From Phaffia rhodozyma (lineage: Eukaryota; Basidiomycota; Tremellomycetes; Cystofilobasidiales; Mrakiaceae): DNA of 64,000 nt. The notes under the pieces were generated by a model that saw only the letters and a program-made list of their open reading frames with translations, searched no databases and was not told where the DNA came from. This document shows positions 50,333 through 62,765 of this stretch, piece by piece (within the stretch, counting starts at the first letter, position 1; each line of letters begins with the position of its first letter). Where the stretch lies: positions 992,001 through 1,056,000 of the forward strand of contig JACGZH010000009.1 of the NCBI GenBank assembly GCA_014706385.1. Direction: 5' to 3'. The translations under genes and the position numbers were made by a program.

Positions 50333-52188
50333 ATGCCTTCGTTTCTTCATAGACACACTCGGAAGACTGGATCTGGAAGAGAGTCTCCTCCTTCGGAAAC
50401 CTTGTCGCTGAGCCCGCCTCCAAATCTGCCAGTCACTTCACCTGGCTCATCTGTGTCCGGCGAACCGAAATCCATCCTTCGACCATCCAACGGGACGTTC
50501 TCTTCCTCGAGCTCGCTTGCAGACCTCAATAATGGGTTCTCTGCTCTGATCACAAGCTCTCAAGGTGCCTCTCAGAGCGAACAACGATCGTCGTTCTCTC
50601 TGAGCAACAGCTCATCCGATCAACTCAAGAAGATGGAGTGAAGGGACCTACAGGGGTCCTGCTGCTACGCTATCCTGTGGGTCAAGTTCTGTGTTATGTA
50701 TCTAGTTCTTTCGAAACCAACCTAGGGATGTACACTAATCGCCCGCATATTATCAATCACTCATCTAACTTGGTATACACTTGTGTCCTTCTCTTCCAGT
50801 GCGCTAACCAAGACCAACGTCCTCCAGTTCATCAACATCAAACACTCGACTCACAAGCCAGTTCTGCACGCTGTTCAGGACAGTTGGCCTCATGGCATCA
50901 GTCGGTACGGTTACCCCAAGAATCATGAATCGGGAACCATCAAGACTGACGGAGGTGAAACAAAGACCGACGTCTGGGAGGTCGAAATGAAGGGTATGGT
51001 TTGGGGATCTAGAGGAGTACGGGACAGTGTGGCGTAAGTGAGCGTTGACCGTTGCGTAATCGGTTATCCTCGAGGGCTGATTAAGCAAACCCCTTCCGTG
51101 TACTTCTGCTCTCTTCCTCTGATCATATAATCGATACTTTCAGAGTGAGACGACTAATGTCAGAGCTGCTTTCTGCTCTATCCAAAGAGGGATATATACT
51201 TTGTGCCGCGATCGACGCCGGGATCGATTCGTATAGCAAGGATACCTTGTATCTTAAATACAGCAAAAGTCCAGCATCTGAAGTTTGTCATCTCTGTCTT
51301 CCTCGGTCTTCTCGGTCAAACTTTTTCTGGGAGCGAATGATTACTCATACTCCTGTGTTCTTTCTATCGTTCTCTCTTTCCAGATTCCCACACGGTTCTT
51401 TTCGATGGCCTTTCAGGAAGACTCAAAGATCTGGCTGATTGACGCTCCTCAGGCAGTCATAAATTCTGTTGAGGAGCACGTGAACGTGTGTCACATTCAC
51501 TTCCTGTTTATCTCAATAGGGACCGATCTTCTAACTTTTTTTCTCTGCCACTCGTGGCGAGACTGACAGTATGCTTGGCCGCAAGGAATCAAGCATTCAC
51601 ACACATTGGCGAAAGAACCAGGTTGTCATGAGCTCAAGCTTAAAGGATCACCCTGTTGGTGTTTTATTGCCTCGTTCTATCTTGCTCGTGTTCTTTACTG
51701 TATAGATATAACGGTGAACGAACTGACTATTAAGCGTTGAACATGTCATTCTTATCAAGGGGTTTCGGGCTCTGGGTCTCATCAGATCTCTAGTAGGCTA
51801 CTCCATCTTCATCTCTTACGTGCCGTCTGTACGTTCCCTCCCACTATCTTTCCTGCGTTAGAGTGTGTTCCAAATACACCTGTTGTCTAGATCTGATCAA
51901 GCCCTCTCTCAACGATGTCTTTTCCACCATGACTCGCACTAGATACGAGCGGCTTTCAACTCAAAGGGAGCGTAGCATTAGCTGATAAGGACGAGGGTGA
52001 GATGGACAGTCTCTTTTTCGAGGTTCGTTGACACTTCTCACAATCCACCTATTTACATCACCTATATGTGATATCTTGTTGTGATGGACGCTGACCTGGT
52101 TTAATTTTGATACTTGACCCTCGATTCATTTTGTCTATCCCCGGCTGACGATACCAAACAGACGAGGATAGATCTCGATTCGACCTAG
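50333..52188 (+). CDS. Unrecognised multi-exon protein with two related segments
   Basis: I do not recognise the family. Exon 1 (50333-50637) is a Ser-rich leader. Exon 2 (50800-51033) continues TNVLQFINIKHSTHKPVLHA and DVWEVEMKGMVWGSRG. Later exons give MSELLSALSKEGYILCAAID and SKDTLYLKYSKS, then IPTRFFSMAFQEDSKIWLID and HELKLKGSPW. Near 51770-51830 comes ALGLIRSLVGYSIFISYVPS, and near 51950-52020 DSLFFE. The pattern (LKxKGxxW, then LxxxLxxxGYxLxxS, then DTLYxK/DSLFFE) occurs twice, so the protein may hold two copies of one domain. The last exon, 52162-52188, ends TRIDLDST. The junctions between 51650 and 52020 are uncertain. Confidence 0.65.
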
Positions 52189-52708
52189 ACTAGACTTCGA
52201 TCACATCTCCATCCCGGACTCACTTGGAAATTTGGGGAGAAACGTGTACAAATATTATGGTATGATATATGAATGAATGAATGGCTGTGAGGTTGACCTG
52301 AAGACTTCGTATAGACAAGAACGTTCATATCTACGAATGGACGCACAGTCTGCCAATCGAACTGATATCTCTGGGACCACCCCCTCGAGTCCCCCTCACG
52401 ATCGGAAATCATCGTTCTCAGTGTGTTCTTTCGATATCCTTGTGTGCATCTCTCATCTTTCTTTTTTTCCACAAAAAAAAGAAAAAAGAGACACAAGATT
52501 CGGTGGAGCAGGGGTATAGCATTGATACAAACATAGCAGTAATAGATTCGATAGAAAGGCTAGATAAGCTGAATAGGCATACAACCAAGAACACATTTGG
52601 CGAAAGAAGGTTCTTGTACAACACAGGGCAAAAAAAAAGCAACAACTCAAAAGAAATGCAACCCAAACAAATATAGAAGAAGCTCCGGAGAAAAAAAAAC
52701 GAGAAAGA
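52189..52708. other. Convergent 3' intergenic region
   Basis: Between the ends of two genes. It has short A-rich runs near 52475 and 52630-52700 and no supported gene. Confidence 0.5.
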
Positions 52709-53830
52709 TCACTCGTCGTCGTCATCGTCGTCATCATCCTCCATCGGCTCTCCGTCGGTGGGTGTGCCCCTGACGAAACTCTCCCTCGTCGCCGGCTTTT
52801 TCGACTCTGAAGAAGACGATAAGAGATCGGTAAGCGAGACTCGTTTGCTAACAGATGAAGACATCGCTGGTGGCGTCCTTGGATTCGTAGGCGGTGGGGT
52901 CACACGAGTCGATGGAGAGGGAGAAGGAGCGGTGACCGTGGTCGAGACAGCAGGGATCTCAGTCGATAATGACATAGCAGAAACAGACGACGAGGACCGG
53001 CGACGACTTCGGAGGGTAGAATGTATTCTGGCTAATTTGTTTGTTCGGAATGAGATCGGTCCGGCCGAGGCTGAAGCGAAGGCGAAAGGAGCGGGTTGAG
53101 AAGAGCAACCTGAGTCCGAAAGTGAAGAAGGCCTTCGGTATGGATTGAATCTCGTCGAGTCTGCCAGCTCAATCGATGACGATGATGGAGATGACGATGA
53201 TGGAGATGGGAATGAAAGTGCAGAAGAATCAGTGGGGGAAGTAACTTGTCGAGCTTCGCCATTCGGTCGGGCATATGAATGCATCTGCTGTGCCGAAGAC
53301 TCGGCCACACAAAGTTGTTGATACTGGTGGTAATATAAAGCTTGCGCTTGAGCCTGGGCTTGAGCTTGCGCGTATTGTTGGGAGAGAATAAATAGTTGAG
53401 ACTGGCAGGCTAGTTGAGATGCCAGTCGCTGTCGAAACAAAGCAGACAAGACAAAGGAGGTCGCAGGAAGGATTAAAGGCCAACAATGATGCCAAGGGGA
53501 AAACAAAGAACCAGGGTCAGCGCTCGAGTGTTGAAAATGGCTAAGAATAACTTGGGAAGCACAATGAGAGAAAGTTTGTGGAGACAGGGAAAAACTCACG
53601 TCTTCCTCAGCTTTTTTTGCGCCTAGGATAGCTAGCAAGAGCTCTCGATCTCCATTTCCATCTTTAGAGAAGGCATCGAGGATCTCTCGAAGGGTAGGAG
53701 GGAGAGCAACATTAGCATGATGTTGTTGCTGATGCTGCGTTGGAGTGTGAGCGAGAGGGTGTTCGGAAGCAGACGCGGGACCGGATGCCGGTTCGGGAAA
53801 GTGATGTCGTTGGGGGGGTGGGCAGAACAT
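52709..53830 (-). CDS. Conserved-looking fungal protein with a short helical module, unknown function
   Basis: Two exons, 53600-53830 and 52709-53428, give 316 residues. The folded-looking part is LPPTLREILDAFSKDGNGDR followed by ELLLAILGAKKAEEDRLASQ, spanning the splice junction. It continues in Gln/Ala-rich helix (an AQAQAQAQ run). The remainder is Ser/Pro-rich with RSRRRSSSSVS and KRVSLTDLLSSSSESKK, and the C-terminus is a run of eight Asp and one Glu. The module plus acidic end would fit a nuclear regulatory protein, but this is inference. The intron uses a GTGAGT donor and keeps frame. Confidence 0.75.
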   Translation of the reverse strand: MFCPPPQRHHFPEPASGPASASEHPLAHTPTQHQQQHHANVALPPTLREILDAFSKDGNGDRELLLAILGAKKAEEDVSFSLSPQTFSHCASQVILSHFQHSSADPGSLFSPWHHCWPLILPATSFVLSALFRQRLASQLACQSQLFILSQQYAQAQAQAQAQALYYHQYQQLCVAESSAQQMHSYARPNGEARQVTSPTDSSALSFPSPSSSSPSSSSIELADSTRFNPYRRPSSLSDSGCSSQPAPFAFASASAGPISFRTNKLARIHSTLRSRRRSSSSVSAMSLSTEIPAVSTTVTAPSPSPSTRVTPPPTNPRTPPAMSSSVSKRVSLTDLLSSSSESKKPATRESFVRGTPTDGEPMEDDDDDDDDE

Positions 53831-54952
53831 GATCGGGCTTATCTTGTATGTGCGTCAACGTATATGTGTCGATATCTCTCTGTTTCTTTGAGTATGAGCA
53901 AGAAGGGCAAAAGGGGTAAATTGAACAAGAAGATCATTCCTCCCCCATGGATCTTATAACCTATTCGACTGCCCAGCTTTGAACGACGGCAAGGCAAATA
54001 GCCAAGCTTTAGAGAGAAAAAAAGGAAATAGAAGGTGAGATTTTGCCAAGAAAATATTAATTTTGGATGGCCCTGTATATATCTATTCAGTTCAGGCTGT
54101 GTCAAGCCCGATCTGTATAGACGCGGCCTTGATGCCTGCCTAGCACGACGCTCTTATTCTCTTTCTGAATTGGGATTTTTTGCTTATCATCAGGGCTACT
54201 CAGGATCCAGCAGAAGGGCCACTCGATGTCGTTCGCCTAGTTCAAGCCCCAGTTCTAGTTGAGAAACGTTCCAGTCAATCACCCTATAACCTCAGATGCC
54301 CTCACTCTTGAGTCAGACCCGTTCCAAGAGAGAGAAAAAAGAGGTCAGCATAGGAAAAATACAGCGAGCGGAATACGCCGCCAAGGCCAAGCGAGAATCT
54401 CGCCGAGAGATAAGTTATAATAAACCTTTTCTTGCTTTCTCGCAGCACCCAGTAACCATGGCACGTGTAAAAATAAGACTGAACCCGCTGCAAGACGATG
54501 CAAAGTCAATTCGGCCCTGGGCCAGAGCAAAGGGAACCAGTTCCGCTTTCTTGAGGCTTGCTTACACACACACACACACGTCAACCAACCAGATCCATTA
54601 TGGGAAGTATTTTCCAAGTTTTCCCAAGATCTTATTTCTCGTCTCCGCCCACGTTTCTACTTTCCGCCAAGTTTATGATCACAGCGATCTGGGACGATAG
54701 AATGCTGGAAATCATTCTTTCGCAACATTATATATGATAAGACCAGAGAGTGTTACAACTGACAACGAAACGACAAAAAGAAAGGACACAAGCAATCAAA
54801 ATTAAAAAAGGAAAGTGTCCGGATATAGAAGAGAGGCATCTGATACGAAAGAAAGAGAGATACGAAACCTAATGCGTGTGAAAGAATGATGAACCATATG
54901 ATGCCACGTTGATACGATGAGACGAAACTAGCGGGCGATCTATTCATGGTTC
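53831..54952. other. Intergenic region
   Basis: Promoter side of the gene starting at 53830 and 3' side of the next minus-strand gene. There is a short CA repeat near 54567-54580. Open frames on both strands at 54296-54700 have no coding character that I can support. Confidence 0.45.
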
Positions 54953-56300
54953 TCACGATCTATCTTGGGTCGTTAAAGAACGAGGTGAGCCTATGTTCGC
55001 TACCCCATACTGAATTTGATCTAGCGGTGAACGAGATTGGCCAAGGTCTGGTCCGTTTCCAGGACCGTACGCTTGCCCGTTACCGTTAGGCCCAGATAGA
55101 ACCCGAGGTTGGACGATTGGCATCCGAGGAAACGTCTGGGGCATCCAGGGTGCGGTATATGGACCTTCAGCCAATTTATACGCCTTCAATACGTCAGTTC
55201 TTCATCTTTCACATTACAGACAAAGGAAAGCATGATTGGAACCAACCTTGGTGATTATGAGGACCGTGGTACTTTACAAAGTGTGGTCCATCTCCCGTCG
55301 GACTACCCAGTCCCCCAGAACTATAACCCTCGTGAGCAGCAGGCATGGCCAACGGTGGTGGTAGCATCATCCTATTATCCCTCGACATCAGAGGCATCGG
55401 TGGAACAGGATCATTGTAGGGCTCACCTGGCCTTGATCCCGCACTCGGTAGGCTCAAAGGACTCTTCGGCACTTTGTATCTCGGAGAGACTGGAGCGAAT
55501 GTTGATCTTCCCGCATTTGGTGCTCCTCCGCCTTCTCCTTCTCCTCCTAGTGTGTTCAGGGGCAGAGCGGTCATTGACGGGTTCGGCGAGATATGTATAG
55601 AGGTTCTTCGGGACGGCGTATAAAGTGAGGCTGGCCTAGATGTAGATTGAGGCACGCTGTACTTAGGACGAACTCCTATTCGGCTAGTTCTGTTCCCTCC
55701 GGTTGGAGAAGTGTAGGAAGAAGCCGATGGCTGATCGTAGAGCGACACGTCCGATAGATTAACCTTCATCTCGTATGCGCCCGGTTCATCTGCTGGACCC
55801 AGGGGAAGACTTGCGCTCTGATTCCAGAACGCTTGAAACCGGTTCCTTAGAGAAGGATATGGGGAAAAAATGCTGAGCGTCAACATATGCACTCCAGCTA
55901 AATGGACATGGGGAGAAGACGGTCAAGGATAATTGACACCCACACTTGCCGAGAGTGTCGGATTAACCAGATCAGCCCGACCACGATTAGAAGAAGTCCT
56001 ACTATAATCCAGGAAGGCTTTCCCAGGTCAGTTCAAGCTCAGCTTCAGACAGTTATGTACCTCGTGATATAACACTCACAGAATCCAAACATGACACATG
56101 CAGTCTACGTCATACCGTTCGAAGAAGAAACAATCTGTCAAATTGAAGACAGGTAACTGACAGAATAAGCAGCGGTCGACCTACAATCAAGTCTGTCGTT
56201 CCATAATTGATGCACAGTTCGCCATGATATGCAATACTCCGCGACCCTACACAAAATTCACGCCAGACATTAAACATAACTGTTAGCAGAACCTCCTCCG
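54953..56300 (-). CDS. Single-pass membrane protein with Pro/Ser-rich cytoplasmic tail (5' end unresolved)
   Basis: The clear parts are, from the N-terminal side: an exon near 56190-56255 (SIAYHGELCINYGTTDL, Cys-containing, probably extracellular); an exon near 56070; then an exon at about 55950-56020 with a membrane helix (SWIIVGLLLIVVGLIWLI) followed by basic RHSR. A large exon, about 55250-55845, follows with ADEPGAYEMKVNLSDVSLYD and Pro/Ser-rich sequence. The last exon (54953-55189) is rich in Pro/Gly/Asn (PYTAPWMPQTFPRMP). The layout suggests a cell-surface protein with one helix. The start codon is not located. The join to the last exon is also unsure: an in-frame solution needs a 34-nt intron. 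No family is recognised. Confidence 0.5.
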
Positions 56301-57374
56301 ATTGAAGGGCAAGATATCTGTCAAAAATGAATGACGAGAAGAGAATTGCGAACAAACATGGACTATCTCCGCTGTCATTTGGATGTTCGAAAAAAGCACG
56401 CCGAACCATCAGTCAGACTTATGCTACTCTGTGATCAAAGCGATCAGGAAAACAACTATATGACTCACTCTAGCCAACATGGGTTGTTGTTTGATACCAT
56501 CTACGAATACACAAAGGAAGGACAGAAGATTTTGGAGAAGAAGGGAAGAATTTCTAAGAGAAAGTGACGGTTGAGTGGGTATGTGTCTAAAGAAAGTATG
56601 AGAGTGGCTTTTCTTTGAACGTGGTAGATGCGAATACGAGAGATCTTGATGTCTCCTTTCAGATTTCGAAACTGAGTAGACCCTTCTGTTCTTCTGTTAT
56701 TCCTTCTTACCGACCTACCCGAAGATTAAACGGATAAAGTGAGCCAGACAAGAGATGAAAATAAGAAGAAAGGATTAGAAGAAGGGAAAAGAGTAGGAAG
56801 AAGGACAGGATAGAGACGTGGTCAAGGTCCAAGAACGGAATGAAGTTCCTGTTTTCGGTTTTGGTCAGTCATAGACATCCGAGCAAAGCCGGAGTAAGTA
56901 AACATCAGTGATCAGCTTTCGATTGAGAAGGGTGAGAAAAACAAAAACAAAACAGGAGATGACCAAGAAGTCAGAGATGAAGAAAGGGCTTGAGAATATA
57001 GAGGAAATAAGGGCTTGGTAATCAATCTCTCTTGGTTGCGCTCCCCTGAGGAACCTCAAGGAAAAGGCTAGAAACAACGTTCAGGGCGGTGAGAGGTGAA
57101 ACGTACAAGAGAGGAGAGAAGGCACCGCAAGTTTTATAGGACAAGTCTGACGCGGCAAGGAAATGGATCAACAACTGAGCACATAAGACTTTGCCCAGCC
57201 AAGTGAATCCTTGGCGAGTCAATCATGCATCTTGTAGTCGGATATAGAGATGGCAAGACAGACTGAACACAGCATCTTCATTGCGTATAGAAAATGTATA
57301 GTGACATCAACAAACGGGCAAGAACCCAAAAGAATTGATGGCTCTTCAACATTAAAATGGGGTTCGCTTCGAAA
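56301..57374. other. Region without a resolved gene
   Basis: May contain the 5' exons of the membrane-protein gene. A 78-codon + strand frame at 56331-56567 (ending KEGQKILEKKGRISKRK) is open but unrecognised. The rest, to about 57370, is A/G-rich without supported coding sequence. Confidence 0.35.
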
Positions 57375-58881
57375 CTACAATTCATCACGGTCTCGCTTGC
57401 CCCAGACAGGTGAGTCTGCCTTTTGTGTCTCCTTGTCCTTCTCCCTGCGCTCCATCTTACCAAACACGAAGTCCAACTTCTTAGTCGGTTCTATCTGAGG
57501 CGTTGGAATATTTTTGATCGGTCGAGGAGATGGTCGGAAGATTGGATCCCACGTGTGCGTCGGCTGAGGGTTTTTCTTGGGCAAGAGCGAAAGTAACGAC
57601 GGGTGGTATCTTTTGAAAGTTTAAGGTCGAAATAAGTCTACCTGAACAAGTTTTCTTTTTGATGCGACTGATATGAGGAGATATGACACACATGATACCA
57701 GAAGAAGGGCAACCAGAAGATGCATCGTGAAAGGCCGGTTCTCGAGGCGAAAAATCTGGTGATTCACGAGAGCCAGAAAGCGATATGGGATATGAAATTG
57801 ATTGGATTGAGAGATCATCGGCACAGGTAAGCTGTAAGAATTCAGTTGAGCGAGTCAAACTATCAGCATATGAGCACGCTAGATTGACGCAACATGAACA
57901 ACATCCAATGGTATGAAGAGAAAGACAGACGAGCGCATTGTAACCTGTGGAGGTCTTGATGACCGATAAAATCTCGGAAAGTTCATAGGACGTGTCCTCG
58001 GCAGGCGATATCTAGAGATACAATTTCCCAAGTGATTATGAAATCAGTATAGGTCAAATCTTTTGATGTGATACACCTATCGAACTGACTGCTTACATCG
58101 GAATCGTCTAAAATGGAGAATGTAGGGAGCTTTTGGTGAATTCGATGGGCGAGATCAAAGAAAACGGGAACCTATATCCGGAACAATTTATAGGAATCAA
58201 TCTCTTAGCATACAATAATCGCAGAAAGAAGACGAAGAACATACATCATCCGGGTTAGTCGATTCCGATCCTAACAGGCAGCTGCCCATTTTTGCCCACT
58301 ATAGGATGTACGGACAGAAGCAGGTGATGTTCGATACAAGATATCAGGCCTGTGCACTTCAAGCTGTGCGAGAAGCTCGAAAGCTATCTTGGGAGACACG
58401 TACAGCTCGAGCCCAAGTTTCTTCGATACCTTCGCCAGCCTCTCGTTCAACCCATTCTCCCTCGGCTTTCTCAAGTTCACCCGACTGGAATGCGGAGTTG
58501 GAGGATATGAGCGAAATAATCTTTTCGGATGAGATTGAGCTGACAGGTTTGCATGTATCAGAAGCCGGGCTATTAGAGTCAAAAGCACCCATTTTCAAGT
58601 AGTTCGATTGAGGTGGAATAAACATCAGCTATGTAATATTCCTGAACGATAAACCTCCAGTCTGTTAGCACACACCTATCTATTTCTAAAGCCCTGATGA
58701 GCCAACTTCCATTCTCGCCTACTTCAGGGTTCCAAGCCTGGACGAGTCGGATGGGAGGGTAGGCACCAGCTTCAAGGAAAGATGATGAGGACAACGCAGG
58801 AACAATTGCAGAAAGAGCAGTCTGAGAAATAGATGAGGCCACGAGGAGAATGAAGCAAGGGAGGGTTTGAAGCGGTATCAT
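57375..58881 (-). CDS. Signal-peptide protein, possible membrane helix and C-terminal RDEL (exon structure unresolved)
   Basis: The first exon (58676-58881) opens with a good signal peptide (MIPLQTLPCFILLVASSISQ). Downstream, several short exons keep frame: an Ser/Glu-rich exon ending at about 58408, then WAKMGSCLLGSESTNPDD, then VPVFFDLAHRIHQKLP with TFSILDDSD, then SPAEDTSYELSEILSVIKTS. The 3' part holds a hydrophobic helix (MHLLVALLLVSCVSYLLISV, about 57640-57725), then KNPQPTHTWDPIFRPSP, and ends KRDRDEL at 57375. The frame linking the middle exons to the helix exon is not settled, so this may be one gene or two. RDEL resembles an ER-retrieval signal but would work only if it is lumenal. 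Function unknown. Confidence 0.45.
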
Positions 58882-60057
58882 GGTCTACAAAACGAGTCTT
58901 CCCAATTACTGAGAGGAGGCTATCGTTTCTAAAGATGGTGAAAGGTTAGCTCTGACGGCCCGAGAGATGATGTTTATTCAACACGTAGTTAGGGTTAACG
59001 GCCTGAGCTGAGAGCCACAGCAGGGCCATAACTTATTTGATATCATTTTATTACACCACGTTTACTAAATCACAATACCTGCCATCAAGTCAAGCATCGC
59101 GCATAACCTGAAGGTAGATAACACTCAACATTAGCCTATCTCTTATCAGACTGGATAGCCAGACAATAGTCTTCATCTGATGGTCTTCATTTTGGCCGCT
59201 TCCCTACAATACCTGTATCGGGTGATCAAGTAGAAGGAGTAAAAAGGATGGAAATCTTCAAACGACGTGTTTACCCAGTCGAAAGGAAGATTGTTTACAC
59301 TACAGGACTGTTTTGTATCTGATCTGGAATATGTGTGATGTACACGACCCTTTTGATGCTGAACATGTAGCATCTCATAGGTGACATGATGTTAGGAAAT
59401 CATTAGGATACGACGCGACAAGTACACATCCTAGCATTTCTGAGAGTGAATTTTTTTATCCTTTGAAAAGTTCAATCAGGACTCATTGTCGGCCGAAGCG
59501 ACAGTATCCTTCAGAGCGTCGTCCATGGTTCGAAGCAGAGAACATGATTGAATTGGTCTGGCTGTCATTGTGTTTTTCAAACTGTACGGACCCGAATCCA
59601 ACAATTTGCTCAATTTGACTTCTCCCCGCACTGTTTTTCGCCCTCCTTAGTTTTCTTTGTCCTACTTAAATTTCTTTCATCATTTACTTCTTGTCTCAGA
59701 CCCAACATGCCGTCGACAAGTAGGAATACTCGTCTTTCCATATTGCTGTTTGAAGGCCTATGGTGCTAGGATCAAACACGTTTACTTTTATAGAGGCAAA
59801 CAGATCCAGATGGAGCTGGAGAGGACGGGAGGTGAATAGTCATCGAAGCGCGCGACGTCGTGTATCTGTTCTAAATATAGCCTTTCGGAGCTGCTCCGTT
59901 GCTTTTGAGATCATTCTTCAATCTCTTGTTTTAGCCTCACTGTCAAAAGAAATACCAAGAGAACTTTCTTCCCTTCTCTTTACTATCCAACTTCCATCCC
60001 GTCCAACGAGGAAACAGTGTTTGGCCATAAAAGTTACATCCCGATAAATCACGCTCT
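58882..60057. other. Divergent promoter region between the signal-peptide gene and the permease
   Basis: No supported reading frame. Short + strand frames at 59548-60047 look like chance or leader sequence before the permease ATG at 60058. Confidence 0.5.
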
Positions 60058-62488
60058 ATGTGGCCACTCTCAAAAAAACATGTAGAGGCACCTCCGGCGG
60101 GGAAGGTCAACTCAGAAGGCTCTATATTGGATGATCAAGAATCGACAACTCTAGGCTTGGGCAAGTATGGTTTAATCTTCGGTGAGTGCTCGCTTTGGTC
60201 TTTTCTTTCTCTTGGGTTTCTTCTCGTTCTCTGTCGTTTTTTGTCATCACTAAATCTTGTTCCTATGGCCTTGATCCACATCATCGTTCTTGCATTAGCC
60301 TGTGGGTCTGCTTTGTTCGTAAGTATGATCATCCTGCCGTTTTCAGCCTTGTCGTCAGATAAGCTGATACACGAGAAGTGGATACATGATATCTGCTCCA
60401 CAGTCGGACGGATACGTCAATGCTGTAAGTATACCCACCAGAAACAAACTACTGAGAACGCATCTCAGTACTCAGGTGCTAACGTCCCATCATTTCTCTA
60501 CAGGTTATCGGGCCTGTGAACACCATCCTCGGGGTCCTGTATGCCGAGGAAATGGCTAACACCAATTGTAAGTCTTGTTTTAGAAAACCGTCCGTGCGAA
60601 TGTATGCTGAATTACCTTGCTCACTAACGAATTTCTGATCGAATTTATCAGATTCTCAGTTACTATCATCAATGGCTTTCGCTGGCACTGTCATCGGTTC
60701 GTTGCTTCTTCCTCATTTATAATTGCGCTTTCTGAACCTCTTGCTCATCTATATATCTATCTAGGCATGCTTGTCTTTGGAGTCATTAGCGATCGAATCG
60801 GACGAAAAGCGGGCATGCTTGTCGCTACGGTCATCATCTTTGTTTTCACTGCACTTACTGCCGGCGCTAAAGGAGCAGGAGGGTCCGTTCCAGGCATGCT
60901 CAAGGCGTTGATTGCATACCGATTCCTGACCGGTATAGGAATTGGAGCAGAATATCCCTCTGGAGTAAGCCCCAGTTAAAATGTTTGTGCCTAACAATAG
61001 TCAATATACTTAAATTCCTCAACAGTCTGTGGCAGCATCCGAGAATTCTGAAGCAAAAGGCGTGCCCAAGATGAGACGACAGATGATGTTCCAGCTCGCT
61101 ACATCCTCGATGATTGATCTTGGATTCGTCATCGCTGCATTTGTGCCCCTTGTGCTTCTCTGGATTGTCCGTTTGCTTCTCTATCTTATATCGCACTACT
61201 TCAACATCTAGAGTTTCCTAGCTCAAAATACTTCAGATGACTTTGTCGGTTCATTGATCTTAGTGCGGAATGAACCATCTACGTGCTGTTTGGAGGATTT
61301 CTGTCGGCTTGGGTGTTGTCCCCCCTCTGCTTTTGTTGTGGGTAAAAAGAAATAACCCCTTTGACAACCGGAAATAGGTCTGTTATTTATAAATCCAACG
61401 TTCGTTCACAGGTACTTCCGAGTCAAGATGCGTGAACCGGAGCAATACAGGATGCACAAGTTCGTTTCTTCTTACGCTAAATCTGATCCACATTCACAAC
61501 ATCCTAACGATGAACGGATGATGACTGTAGCATGCGAAAGTGCAAGGTTCCTTGGATGCTTATCATCAGGAGATACTGGGTTAAGATCGCAGCGGTCTCT
61601 TTGAACTGGTTCATCTATGATTGGAGTGAGCTATCTCATCTGCTTCCTCTTTACTCATTTTGACCTCATGTGTCCGAGTGAGCCTACTTGTTCTAAAGAC
61701 TACTTTTTATATTTACGTTCCAGTCGTCTATCCATTTGGCCTCTATTCATCCGTCATTATCTCTGTAGGCTCCTCTACTCTTTCTTTTTCTGCCTTTCCC
61801 ATAGATGTTCCTTTTATTGATTGAAGACTACTTTCAACAAACCTGTCAGGTCGCAGATTCGGAGAGCACTCTGTATACCTCTTTGGGTTGGGGGTGTCTT
61901 GTGAACGCGTTTTATCTACCTGGAACGTTCCTTGGAGCAATCTTTGTTTCTGATCGACTAGGCCCGCGAAACACTATGATCTTTGGCCTCCTCGCACAGG
62001 CTATCTTTGGATTTGTTCTCTCCGGAGCGTACAACGCCCTAACTAAACACGAGAACATTGCCGCCTTTGCGGTTCTTTACGGACTTTTCCTCTCATTTGG
62101 AGAACTTGGGCCCGGAAACAACCTTGGTCTTCTTGCCTCCAAGGCTATTGGCCCAACTGCAGTCCGTGGTACCCTGTATGGCGTGGCCGCTGCGGTTGGA
62201 AAGGTTGGAGCTTTTGCTGGAAGTTATTGCTTTAAACCCATCATCGCCGATCTCGGAGGAAGTGGAACTTACGCCGGTGCAACAGGGCCGTTCTACATTG
62301 CTTCTGCTCTAGCGATTTTTTCGGCTGGTATCACATACTTTTTCATTCCAAACATCGATGCTGATTATATGGAGAGGGATAATATCGAGTTTAAGGCATA
62401 CCTCGAGGCTAATGGCTGGGATACATCCGCCATGGGTGAGATTATCGCACTGGATCCCGAATCTGCAGGACAGATGCAGAAATCGTAG
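60058..62488 (+). CDS. Major-facilitator permease of the GIT1 glycerophosphodiester family
   Basis: Family members import glycerophosphoinositol or glycerophosphocholine, or related phosphate esters, across the plasma membrane by proton symport. The first exon (60058-60181) begins [13 protein letters not shown] and is followed by many short exons. Visible signatures: [23 protein letters not shown], the MFS motif [14 protein letters not shown] between helices 2 and 3, [16 protein letters not shown] with SVAASE after it (typical of GIT1/PHO84-like carriers), [43 protein letters not shown], and [17 protein letters not shown] followed by [12 protein letters not shown]. The last exon, from about 61845 to 62488, holds the final helices and a polar tail. 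Substrate cannot be fixed from sequence alone. Confidence 0.9.
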
Positions 62489-62765
62489 GGAGCGGATCTC
62501 AGAGAAGCTCAACACTTTTCACCTCATATGTTTCTTCTTTATTAGTCTCTTAGATATTCTGTGTATAGTCAAACCCCCTTGTCTTCTATATAATCATCCT
62601 CATACTTTATCCTATCAGACTGTATTCTGTCGCATTTTATCCTGACCACTTGCGGTTTTCTTACCATGGAATTCAACTTTCTTTCATATTTATTTTCTCC
62701 TTTATCACTTGAACTCGCCAGTCCCGATATTTTATGACCCGTACGCCGATTTTTTCTTATTACAA

